From an uncultured Brachyspira sp. (GTDB lineage: Bacteria; Spirochaetota; Brachyspiria; Brachyspirales; Brachyspiraceae): DNA of 16,020 bases. Both the position numbers and the translations under genes were made by a program. The stretch is taken from assembly GCF_949287625.1 (NCBI RefSeq), contig NZ_CASEGO010000065.1, forward strand, positions 1 to 16,020. The letters run 5' to 3'. The notes below the pieces were generated by a model that saw nothing but the letters and a program-made list of their open reading frames with translations, did not search any database and was not told the origin of the DNA. Shown piece after piece: positions 1 through 6,607 of the stretch (positions within the stretch are counted from its first letter, which is position 1; every line of letters starts with the position of its first letter).

Positions 1-300
1 GTTGATAATTCTATATAATGTACATCAGTTGACAAAATGAAATCGTTCCAGTATATACTAAAAATTTTTAAGTTTGTCAATTTTTTATTCAACTTTTTCC
101 CGACGCAAAAAGTTGTAAAAAGTGCAAATCTAAGAAATAGTACTAATTACGTTTTACATGTAGAATAAATTATTAAATATAGCCTTCGCTGCCTACACCT
201 GCCTACGGCACGCTTCGCGAGGTGTACTTCGTCGGCACGCAGAGCGGTGGCACGACTTATGATTCGCAGGGCTAGTCCACACAAATTATAAATAAAATTA
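1..300. repeat. Dispersed intergenic repeat, copy A (degraded, composite)
   Basis: This gene-free stretch is a mosaic of the repeat family seen at 4558-4899, 9276-9490, 13146-13459 and 15924-16020. Bases 1-60 are the reverse complement of 15922-15981 with only the last base different. From GTATATAC (51-58) a second, oppositely oriented end begins that matches copy C. A hairpin (90-98 with 107-115, CAACTTTTT/AAAAAGTTG) corresponds to the hairpin in copies D and E. A GC-rich block at about 184-245 contains the units CGGCACGC and CTACGGCACGC, which recur in copies C and D. The right part (about 245-290) is a weak match to the end of D. The outer limits are uncertain because the copy starts before the window. 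Confidence 0.75.
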
Positions 301-331
301 CTTTTGAAACAAGTTTAATATAAATGTTTGT

Positions 332-371
332 AAAAAGGCTTTGATTAAATATATTTTAGTTAAAGCCTTTT
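332..371 (-). terminator. Rho-independent terminator of the restriction-modification gene
   Basis: The arms AAAAGGCTTT and AAAGCCTTTT can be extended inward by AT and GT pairs to a long stem with a small AT loop. On the minus strand the stem is followed by a run of five T. It begins three bases beyond the stop codon of the restriction-modification gene. Confidence 0.75.
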
Positions 372-373
372 AT

Positions 374-3300
374 TTACAAAAAATCAATAGCCGAAATTTC
401 ACTTTCTATAATCAATGATTTATACAAAACCTGTATAATCTTCTGAAAATATGAGTAATCAATATCTTCGCCTTTATGCGATTTTAAATATTTATCCAAT
501 ACCTGATGGCCTCCTATTTTATAAAGCCAAACTTCTTTTGAAACTTTATCAAAATAAAGAGTTTTATTAATGAATAGTTTATTTTCTTTTTCATTATAAG
601 AAGGTTTTTCTATTTTATCATTTTTATCATCTTTGTATAAACCCTCTCCTATATCAGCATTCAAATCATTGTCTTTCATCAAATGAAGATTATACAATTT
701 AGTACCTAGAGAACTTAATTTTATGAATATATCCTTAGAATCCGTAAAAGGAATTTTAGGAAAATCTATTTTTAGGAAATCAATATATTTAGTTCTGTAA
801 GTTTTGTGAAAGAGTATAGCATAAATATAGCCCAAAACCTCTTCAGGCGGGAAATGAAAGCCGTATTTTTTGTCGATGAAATTTCTAAAATTGAGCGTAA
901 AATTTTCTATTTTATTGGATTTTTCAAAAGGGTCTGAACAATCTATAACATTCATATCTTTTCCTATTCCAAATAGCTTTTTTGAATTATTAGTTTTGTA
1001 TAAATATAACGGAAAAATACTACTACCTTGCCCAACTAAATTTAAATCTATCATTTCATTTGAAATAAATATATTTGAAATTTCTTGTAATTTAGTACCT
1101 TTATAACAAACTAATCCAATATTAACATTATTAATAAAATGTTCCATGCACATACCTCTTGGCATACTATGGAATCCTGTTGATTTACCTGTATAATAAG
1201 TCCATCTTTTATCAAAAGGGCGATAATTAACTATTTTATAATTATCATCTGAATTGTTAGTATCACATAATTCTTTTTTTACATTTTTTATTTTCCAATC
1301 TCTTGAATCTTCACCTAAATCTAATTCTTTTCTTGCTGTTTCTGTATCCAACTGAATTACCCTATTTATATTTGACTTTAATTGATTTAAAGAACATATA
1401 CTATTATTATAAGACATACAAAATTTATCTCTACCAGTCATAATTCCAACACTTGATAATATAAACATATCTTTTACACTATAAAAATTATCATACTCTT
1501 CACGTAATTCTTCATCTTGTTTGACAAACAAAAAGAAAGGCTCTTTATATTCTAATTTATGCCACTCTATGCTTTTTATATTATTATCAAGAAGAAAATT
1601 ATATTTATATTCTCTCTTTCCGTACAAGTCATAATAATAAACTGCTGCATTTTCTCTGCTGTATTTATGTGTGATAGAGTTTACATTAATTAATTTTTTA
1701 TCTTCTATATTTTGGGTATATCTTAAAAATATATTTATACTCACGCCCTGCATTATGTCAAATACATTTTCATCTTTGCTGCTGTCTGGACACACTTCCT
1801 TTTTTCTGGTATCTCCATGCAAATTTACAATATATATTTCATCAAAACTTTTTAATAAGCTGTAACGCATACCTCTGAAAGTGGGATTATCTAAAAATGA
1901 GTTATTAGAAATAAAGCCGAATATTCCGCCTGCCTTTTGATTATCTATTTTCTGCTGTGCAAATCTTATAAACTTCACATAATCATCAAGAAGCCATTTA
2001 GGATTTTTCTCTTTTTCTACTTTACCGTTTCTTGTGATAGCCAAAGGAGGAGATTCTAATCCGTCTTTATATTCTTTTCTTACCTCTTCCTCAAATATGC
2101 CTTTATTGGCACTTGCTCCGCTGTATGGAGGATTGCCTGTTATTATAAGAATCTCTTTTTCTTTTGTTTTCTGTGCGAGATTCATCTCTTCATTAAGCTC
2201 TTCAAATATATTATTTTTTCCTTTGCTCTCATCTAAATCTATATTTTCTAAAGTATTAGTTAAAAATATATTTAATCTCTCGTCATCTTCTAAATTATAA
2301 TTAAACTCTTCTTTAAGTGTTTGAGATATTTTAAGATGTGCTATTGTATACGGTGCTATCATAAACTCAAAGCCATAAAATTTATTTATTAATTCTTTAG
2401 GGTTATATTTAACAGAGTTTTTTTGATAATATGATAAAGATTTCCTAAAAGAATCAAGTAAAAATGTACCTGTGCCTGTAGCAAAATCTAAAAGAGTTAT
2501 ATTAGTTTCTTTTTCTAATGCATCGCCTAAACCTCTATTTTTATTAAAATACTCTTTTAAAACTATATCTATAGAATCAATAATAAAATTAACTACGCTT
2601 TGAGGAGTATAATAAACGCCTCTAAGTTCTCTAAGTTCTGGATTATATTTATACAAAAAGGTTTCATAAAAATGCATATAAGGATCTTTCTGCGAAACTG
2701 TATTATCATATTTATTTAATTCTTCTACAATAGATACAATATTTATATGATTAGTTATATTTATTATTTCATTTAAAAGCCATTCTATAGTTTTTAAGTC
2801 ATTAATATTTAACTCTTCCAAATCCTGAAGGAATTTACTCATAGACCTTATTAATGGAAATGATTTAGGTATAAACTTAGTCACATTATATAAATCGATT
2901 TTTTCATTAGTATTGAGTCTTGCTAAAAACAAACTATAAGTAAGTGTCTGTGCAAAATTATCGCAAAAGTCTGCAAAATCTATTTGAGAATAAATTGTAC
3001 TTTTAAATATATTATATAAACGCTCTATATGATTATTATTTTCAAGTTCGTATAAATCATCTCTTAATATTCTAGTACGCATAGCTAAAGCATCTGCAAA
3101 CTCTAAAGCTGTATTTATAGGTTTAGGCTCTCTTGAAAAAAATATTTTAAATATATCTGAAAGTTTTTTACTTACTTCTTCAAGTTTAATTTTTTTATAA
3201 TTTTTAATCTCACTTAATTCGCATATTCTAACTTCATCAATAATATTTAAGTTTTCATCAATTAATATAAATCTCAAATAATCTGTAATTATAATATTAT

Positions 3301-3598
3301 CACTCAAAAGAAGATATTTTTTTATCTGCTCGCTTTTAATAATTTCATCAAGATTGGCATTTACTCTTTTATTTTCAATATAGCCCAAAACAAGAGAATC
3401 AATAGTAACTAAAAAATCAGGTGCTCCTCTGCCCTCTTTATCATTGTTTGGTTCATGCTTTATATTTACCTTATTAAAATTAAGATGATTTTTTATTTCA
3501 TTTAATAAACTCTCTAAAGAAGCTCTATAACTATGCTCTTTATCTTCAGTAGTTATATCTTTTATGCTTTCTAAATATAAATATAGTTCTTTAATCAT
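374..3598 (-). CDS. Single-chain restriction-modification enzyme (type IIG / ISP-like: nuclease, N6-adenine methyltransferase, specificity region)
   Basis: The protein has 1074 residues and likely both cleaves and methylates DNA. The N-terminus has a PD-(D/E)xK nuclease signature: P60-D61, then E75-N-K77, with Q91 downstream. A helical linker follows. The methyltransferase core has RGVYYTP (326-332), AdoMet motif I DFATGTGTF (371-379) and motif IV NPPY (489-492), which marks an N6-adenine methylase. The C-terminal 500 residues resemble the specificity region of type ISP enzymes (LlaGI/LlaBIII group), including aromatic-rich stretches near residues 910-960. No helicase Walker motifs lie between nuclease and methylase, and the chain is shorter than the roughly 1500-1600 residues of true ISP enzymes, so a type IIG architecture fits better. 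The start is supported by AAGGAT upstream of the ATG and a consensus promoter at 3619-3647. No separate methylase or S subunit is nearby. The recognition site cannot be read from sequence. Confidence 0.88.
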   Translation of the reverse strand: MIKELYLYLESIKDITTEDKEHSYRASLESLLNEIKNHLNFNKVNIKHEPNNDKEGRGAPDFLVTIDSLVLGYIENKRVNANLDEIIKSEQIKKYLLLSDNIIITDYLRFILIDENLNIIDEVRICELSEIKNYKKIKLEEVSKKLSDIFKIFFSREPKPINTALEFADALAMRTRILRDDLYELENNNHIERLYNIFKSTIYSQIDFADFCDNFAQTLTYSLFLARLNTNEKIDLYNVTKFIPKSFPLIRSMSKFLQDLEELNINDLKTIEWLLNEIINITNHINIVSIVEELNKYDNTVSQKDPYMHFYETFLYKYNPELRELRGVYYTPQSVVNFIIDSIDIVLKEYFNKNRGLGDALEKETNITLLDFATGTGTFLLDSFRKSLSYYQKNSVKYNPKELINKFYGFEFMIAPYTIAHLKISQTLKEEFNYNLEDDERLNIFLTNTLENIDLDESKGKNNIFEELNEEMNLAQKTKEKEILIITGNPPYSGASANKGIFEEEVRKEYKDGLESPPLAITRNGKVEKEKNPKWLLDDYVKFIRFAQQKIDNQKAGGIFGFISNNSFLDNPTFRGMRYSLLKSFDEIYIVNLHGDTRKKEVCPDSSKDENVFDIMQGVSINIFLRYTQNIEDKKLINVNSITHKYSRENAAVYYYDLYGKREYKYNFLLDNNIKSIEWHKLEYKEPFFLFVKQDEELREEYDNFYSVKDMFILSSVGIMTGRDKFCMSYNNSICSLNQLKSNINRVIQLDTETARKELDLGEDSRDWKIKNVKKELCDTNNSDDNYKIVNYRPFDKRWTYYTGKSTGFHSMPRGMCMEHFINNVNIGLVCYKGTKLQEISNIFISNEMIDLNLVGQGSSIFPLYLYKTNNSKKLFGIGKDMNVIDCSDPFEKSNKIENFTLNFRNFIDKKYGFHFPPEEVLGYIYAILFHKTYRTKYIDFLKIDFPKIPFTDSKDIFIKLSSLGTKLYNLHLMKDNDLNADIGEGLYKDDKNDKIEKPSYNEKENKLFINKTLYFDKVSKEVWLYKIGGHQVLDKYLKSHKGEDIDYSYFQKIIQVLYKSLIIESEISAIDFL

Positions 3599-3618
3599 AA
3601 TATAATCCTTAATTTTAT

Positions 3619-3647
3619 ATTATAATAAAAAATATACCATTTGTCAA
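3619..3647 (-). promoter_or_regulatory. Consensus sigma70-type promoter of the restriction-modification gene
   Basis: On the minus strand TTGACA (3642-3647) and TATAAT (3619-3624) are separated by exactly 17 bases, a perfect match to the housekeeping consensus. Transcription would start near 3612, giving a leader of about 14 bases that still contains the AAGGAT ribosome binding site. Confidence 0.8.
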
Positions 3648-3703
3648 AATTAAAATACATTCTATAATATTTAATAAAAAATAAACTTTAATTAAATATA
3701 AAC

Positions 3704-3732
3704 TTGACTAAAAATAATATTTATGTTATGAT
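3704..3732 (+). promoter_or_regulatory. Promoter of tRNA-Ser (and probably the FliO-like gene)
   Basis: TTGACT (3704-3709) and TATGAT (3727-3732) are 17 bases apart. The expected start near 3739 is about 25 bases upstream of the tRNA. No other promoter is possible between the tRNA and the following gene, which begins 13 bases after it. Confidence 0.7.
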
Positions 3733-3763
3733 AACAAAACTATTTGAGAAAATATATAGTTAT

Positions 3764-3849
3764 GGAGAGATGCCCGAGAGGCCGAAGGGAGCAGTTTGCT
3801 AAACTGTCGTAGGCAACCCCTACCGCGGGTTCGAATCCCGCTCTCTCCG
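3764..3849 (+). tRNA. tRNA-Ser (anticodon GCT)
   Basis: A complete class II cloverleaf of 86 bases. The acceptor arms are GGAGAGA (3764-3770) and TCTCTCC (3842-3848), with G3849 as discriminator. The anticodon loop TTGCTAA places GCT at 3798-3800, decoding AGC and AGT serine codons. A long variable arm (GTAGG...CCTAC) is typical of serine tRNAs, and the T arm reads GCGGG-TTCGAAT-CCCGC. The 3' CCA is not encoded and must be added afterwards. Confidence 0.97.
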
Positions 3850-3862
3850 CATTGGTTTATAT

Positions 3863-4543
3863 ATGATTAAAAAAATTTCTATTATATTCCTAGCTGTTTT
3901 TATAATAGCACTTTCTCAGGAAACAAATGATAACACAATAACTAATCAAATAATCAATACCAATGAAGCTGTACAAAATACAGAGACAAACTTCTTCAAT
4001 GCTCAGCTAAACAACACTAATAATATTAATGAGCCTGCTATACTTCAGGATATTAGAAATATAGAAAATAGAGCTCAAGTAAGTAACGGCTGGATGTTTT
4101 TTAAAGCTATTATTGGTTTTATAGTTACTTTAGTGGGTATATATTTAGTATTTATGTATATGAAAAACAAATCCAAAAAAGTATCTGGTTCTTCTGAAAT
4201 TATAAAAGTACTTGCTACTACTCCATTAGCACCTAACAGATATGTTTCTATAATAGAAATTGTTGATGATATGTATTTAGTTTCTATATCAGATCATAAT
4301 ATTAATATGCTTTCAAAAATTGAAGATAAAGAGACTAAAGATCAAATTAAAATGATGTATATTAACTCTAAAAATAATATTGTAGATGACAGCTTTAAAA
4401 ACATTTTAAATCAAACTCTTTCTGTATTCAAGCAGCCAAAAATGAAAGAAAAAGACCCTTTAAAAACTACTTCTGAAATAAGAGAAAGACTTCATGATCT
4501 TAACTCGAATAATCCTACTAATAAAGAAGATAGTCAGAAATAA
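3863..4543 (+). CDS. fliO: FliO-like flagellar type III export apparatus protein
   Basis: The 226-residue product starts with a signal-like hydrophobic segment (residues 1-18). A low-complexity Asn/Thr-rich extracytoplasmic stretch follows (about 20-70), then a transmembrane helix (about 78-99) and a basic stop-transfer KNKSKK. The cytoplasmic domain (about 112-160) has the FliO pattern of an IIKVLATTPLAPNRYVSIIEI strand pair followed by MYLVSISDHNINML. FliO helps assemble the FliP/FliQ/FliR export gate in the inner membrane. In most bacteria it sits next to fliP; here it is alone, 13 bases behind tRNA-Ser. There is no convincing Shine-Dalgarno sequence before the ATG (upstream bases are TTGGTTTATAT), so translation may be weak. 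The symbol rests on topology and the short conserved domain, so another membrane protein remains possible. The C-terminal 40 residues are polar and unremarkable. Confidence 0.65.
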   Translation: MIKKISIIFLAVFIIALSQETNDNTITNQIINTNEAVQNTETNFFNAQLNNTNNINEPAILQDIRNIENRAQVSNGWMFFKAIIGFIVTLVGIYLVFMYMKNKSKKVSGSSEIIKVLATTPLAPNRYVSIIEIVDDMYLVSISDHNINMLSKIEDKETKDQIKMMYINSKNNIVDDSFKNILNQTLSVFKQPKMKEKDPLKTTSEIRERLHDLNSNNPTNKEDSQK

Positions 4544-4557
4544 AAAATTAATTCGCA

Positions 4558-4899
4558 GTATATACTGGAACAATTTTATTTTGTCAATTGGTACACATTA
4601 TACATAATTATCAATTTTTTTGCCGCACACACCATACTTAACAGTACTTCCTTCGGTCGCAGGCGGGCTTCGCCAAAAGTTTTTATCCTTCGAATACATT
4701 TCACAAAAAACGCAATTGCTAGAACTTTATATTTTAAAAAATATGTATTAAATGTATGGTAATACTCGAAATTTAGGCTAAAAATGCAGTCTTTTTGGTT
4801 CTTTGTGCCAACAAAAGAACTGGGGGTGTGGGGGCTAGTCCCACAAATCTAAAATTTAAAAATTTATTTTTTGACAAACTATAGTTGTTTAGCTATATA
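4558..4899. repeat. Dispersed intergenic repeat, copy B (near full length)
   Basis: This copy fills the 437-base gap between the FliO-like gene and the aminopeptidase. It starts with GTATATAC (4558-4565) and ends with TTGACA...CTATATA (4871-4899). Its ends form imperfect inverted repeats with the shared words TTGACAAA and TATATA. Relative to copy D it has an insertion of about 75 bases (about 4628-4702) with GC-rich words (CTTCGGTCGCAGGCGGGC), which destroys the internal CAACTTTTTTG hairpin. It lacks the 40-base GC cassette that D carries at 13311-13350: only CCA (4808-4810) separates GTTCTTTGTG from ACAAAAGAAC. No coding potential is evident. The left end also contains a minus-strand promoter-like pair (TGTCAA 4582-4587, TATATA 4559-4564, 17 apart) pointing antisense into the FliO-like gene. 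Confidence 0.85.
4871..4899 (+). promoter_or_regulatory. Repeat-borne promoter pointing at the M42 aminopeptidase
   Basis: TTGACA (4871-4876) and TATATA (4894-4899) are 17 bases apart. TATAAT also occurs at 4896-4901 with 19-base spacing. Both hexamers lie in the conserved right end of repeat copy B, about 80 bases upstream of the aminopeptidase start. Confidence 0.5.
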
Positions 4900-4918
4900 A
4901 TAAAACATAAATTATTAA

Positions 4919-4946
4919 TTGATATTTTATTCAAATGATTTATTAT
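4919..4946 (+). promoter_or_regulatory. Second candidate promoter of the M42 aminopeptidase
   Basis: TTGATA (4919-4924) and TATTAT (4941-4946) are 16 bases apart, outside the repeat. This would give a leader of about 28 bases containing the AAAGGAA ribosome binding site. It may be the native promoter, with the repeat supplying an additional one. Confidence 0.45.
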
Positions 4947-4980
4947 ATTTGCAATTAAATATTTTAATAAAGGAATTTCT

Positions 4981-6048
4981 ATGAATGATATTTTGAATTT
5001 AATGAAAGATTTAACTAATGCATTCGGACCTTCTGGTTTTGAAGATGATGTTATAGAAGTTATAAAAAATAATACTTCATTTATAGACAGTGAAAAAGAT
5101 TCTATAAATAATCTTTATTTAGGATTAAACAAAATAGATGAAAATAAACCTATAGTAGGTTTGGACTGTCATATAGATGAAATAGGATTTATGGCAGAAC
5201 ATATTAATGATAATGGTACTATATCTTTTATACCATTAGGAGGCTGGCATATACCTAATATAGTATCAAACTCTGTGGTAATAAAATCTTCAAGCGGAGA
5301 ATATGTCAAAGGTGTAATAGGTTCAAAACCTCCGCATTTTATGACTGAAGAAGATAAAAGAAAACTTCCTTCATTGCAGGATATGTATATTGATGTTGGA
5401 ACTAGAAGTAAAAAGGAGACTGAAGAAGTATTCGGCATACAAATAGGAGACCCTATAGTACCTGATGTTGATTTCAGATATGATGATAGGACAAAAAGTA
5501 TATGTGCTAAGGCAATAGATAATAGAGTTGGAGCTTTATGCGTAATAGAAACTTTAAAAGCTTTAAAAGATGAAAAACTAGATGTTAATTTGGTTGGAAT
5601 GATGACAGCCCAAGAAGAAGTAGGGGCAAGAGGTGCTGCTGTAGCTTCAAATAAAGTAAAGCCTGATTTGGTTATAGTATTTGAAGGCTCTCCTGCAGAT
5701 GATACATTTTATTACGGAGACAGAGCTCATGGTGCTATAGGAAGAGGTTCTCAGCTTAGAGTAATTGACGGCGGTATGATTACTAATCCTAGACTAAATA
5801 AATACGCAATAGATATAGCTAAAAAAAATAATATAGCTCATCAAGTAATTGTACGTGAAAAAGGTTCTACTAACGGAGCTGTTTATCATAAAACTAATTT
5901 AGGTTCTCCAAATGTAGTATTGGGTGTGGCAACAAGATATGCTCATAGTCATTACTGCTATGCTTCTTATGATGATATAATAGCCTCTATTAACATTGCT
6001 AAAGAATTAATAAAAACTCTAAACAAAGAAAAAATAAAAGAATTTTAA
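4981..6048 (+). CDS. M42 family metallo-aminopeptidase
   Basis: A cytosolic di-metal aminopeptidase of the glutamyl-/deblocking aminopeptidase group, which trims N-terminal residues from peptides. The 355-residue length is typical of the family. The N-terminal motif LTNAFGPSGFEDDV (11-24) is characteristic. The metal and catalytic residues expected in M42 are visible: H64 and D66 in CHIDEIGF, D180 in AIDNRVG, E212-E213 in AQEEVGARGA, E235 in VFEGSPADD, and H322 or H324 near the end in RYAHSHY. The insert between residues 70 and 165 is the usual PDZ-like/beta dimerisation domain. The start is supported by AAAGGAA nine bases upstream. The gene stands alone and converges on the next cluster across a bidirectional terminator. 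Family assignment is secure; substrate preference is not readable. Confidence 0.93.
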   Translation: MNDILNLMKDLTNAFGPSGFEDDVIEVIKNNTSFIDSEKDSINNLYLGLNKIDENKPIVGLDCHIDEIGFMAEHINDNGTISFIPLGGWHIPNIVSNSVVIKSSSGEYVKGVIGSKPPHFMTEEDKRKLPSLQDMYIDVGTRSKKETEEVFGIQIGDPIVPDVDFRYDDRTKSICAKAIDNRVGALCVIETLKALKDEKLDVNLVGMMTAQEEVGARGAAVASNKVKPDLVIVFEGSPADDTFYYGDRAHGAIGRGSQLRVIDGGMITNPRLNKYAIDIAKKNNIAHQVIVREKGSTNGAVYHKTNLGSPNVVLGVATRYAHSHYCYASYDDIIASINIAKELIKTLNKEKIKEF

Positions 6049-6067
6049 TAAAAGCTAATTGAATAAT

Positions 6068-6107
6068 AAAATGGTATTATGACATAAAAAACATAGTACC
6101 ATTTTTT
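6068..6107. terminator. Bidirectional rho-independent terminator
   Basis: A 14-bp stem (6068-6081 with 6092-6105, AAAATGGTATTATG/CATAGTACCATTTT, one GT pair) with a 10-base loop has T runs on the plus side and a complementary A run on the other. It lies between the convergent aminopeptidase and the small minus-strand gene and can serve both. Confidence 0.8.
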
Positions 6108-6113
6108 ATATAT

Positions 6114-6542
6114 TTATTTTTTTACTATATCTCTAAACTTCGAAACATCAAACATTCTTGTAGTTTTACTTTTTTCTAAAGAAGCACGTATTATTAGCAT
6201 ATGGGCATTAAGTAAATTATCGTAAACATAATCTGGTTTTAAAACTATTGAGCTTAATCTATCTTCACTTGATTTGCACTCTAAATTATCAGGTAAATCA
6301 TTATCAAATCTGAAAAATGTTTTATGTTCAGCAAATACAAAATCTTTACTATTCCAATCTATTATTATTTCTTTATTTTTATTTTCTTTATTTATTTTTA
6401 TAATTAAGTATGTATCCTCGCTCCAAGATGATAATTTGTAGGCTAATAATTTATAAATATAGTAATTATCATCTTCTAAAATTTCCCAATCATTCTTTTT
6501 TATCTGATACACATTAGGATCCATTATATCCTTATCGTCCAT
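6114..6542 (-). CDS. Conserved-looking hypothetical protein, 142 residues
   Basis: I do not recognise this protein. An upstream in-frame ATG at 6560 exists, but the ATG at 6540-6542 is preferred because GGAGG (6549-6553) lies six bases before it, whereas the longer form would start inside that region. The product (from MDDKDIMDP) is acidic in its first third and Trp/Tyr-rich, with alternating hydrophobic strands (YLIIKI, EIIIDW, FVFAEHKTFFRF) that suggest a small beta-rich cytosolic fold. There is no signal peptide or transmembrane segment. It is downstream of the sialidase-like gene on the same strand with a 65-base gap, so it could be co-transcribed, although the gap is long enough for a separate promoter. 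It ends just before the shared terminator. Confidence 0.7.
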   Translation of the reverse strand: MDDKDIMDPNVYQIKKNDWEILEDDNYYIYKLLAYKLSSWSEDTYLIIKINKENKNKEIIIDWNSKDFVFAEHKTFFRFDNDLPDNLECKSSEDRLSSIVLKPDYVYDNLLNAHMLIIRASLEKSKTTRMFDVSKFRDIVKK

Positions 6543-6607
6543 ATAAAACCTCCAATACACTATTAATACTTATTATCATATAGTTATATTTACTTTATAC
6601 TATATTT

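Noticed and set aside
870..2300. Plus-strand frames across the restriction-modification gene
   Set aside because: They are antisense shadows of a gene with clear motifs and carry no ribosome binding sites or recognisable domains.
3599..3763. tRNA-associated integrative element or attachment site
   Set aside because: No integrase gene and no second copy of the tRNA 3' end were found in the window. The region is explained by two divergent promoters.
6543..6560. Upstream ATG extending the small unknown gene by six codons
   Set aside because: The GGAGG ribosome binding site at 6549-6553 lies inside that extension and is correctly spaced only for the ATG at 6540-6542.
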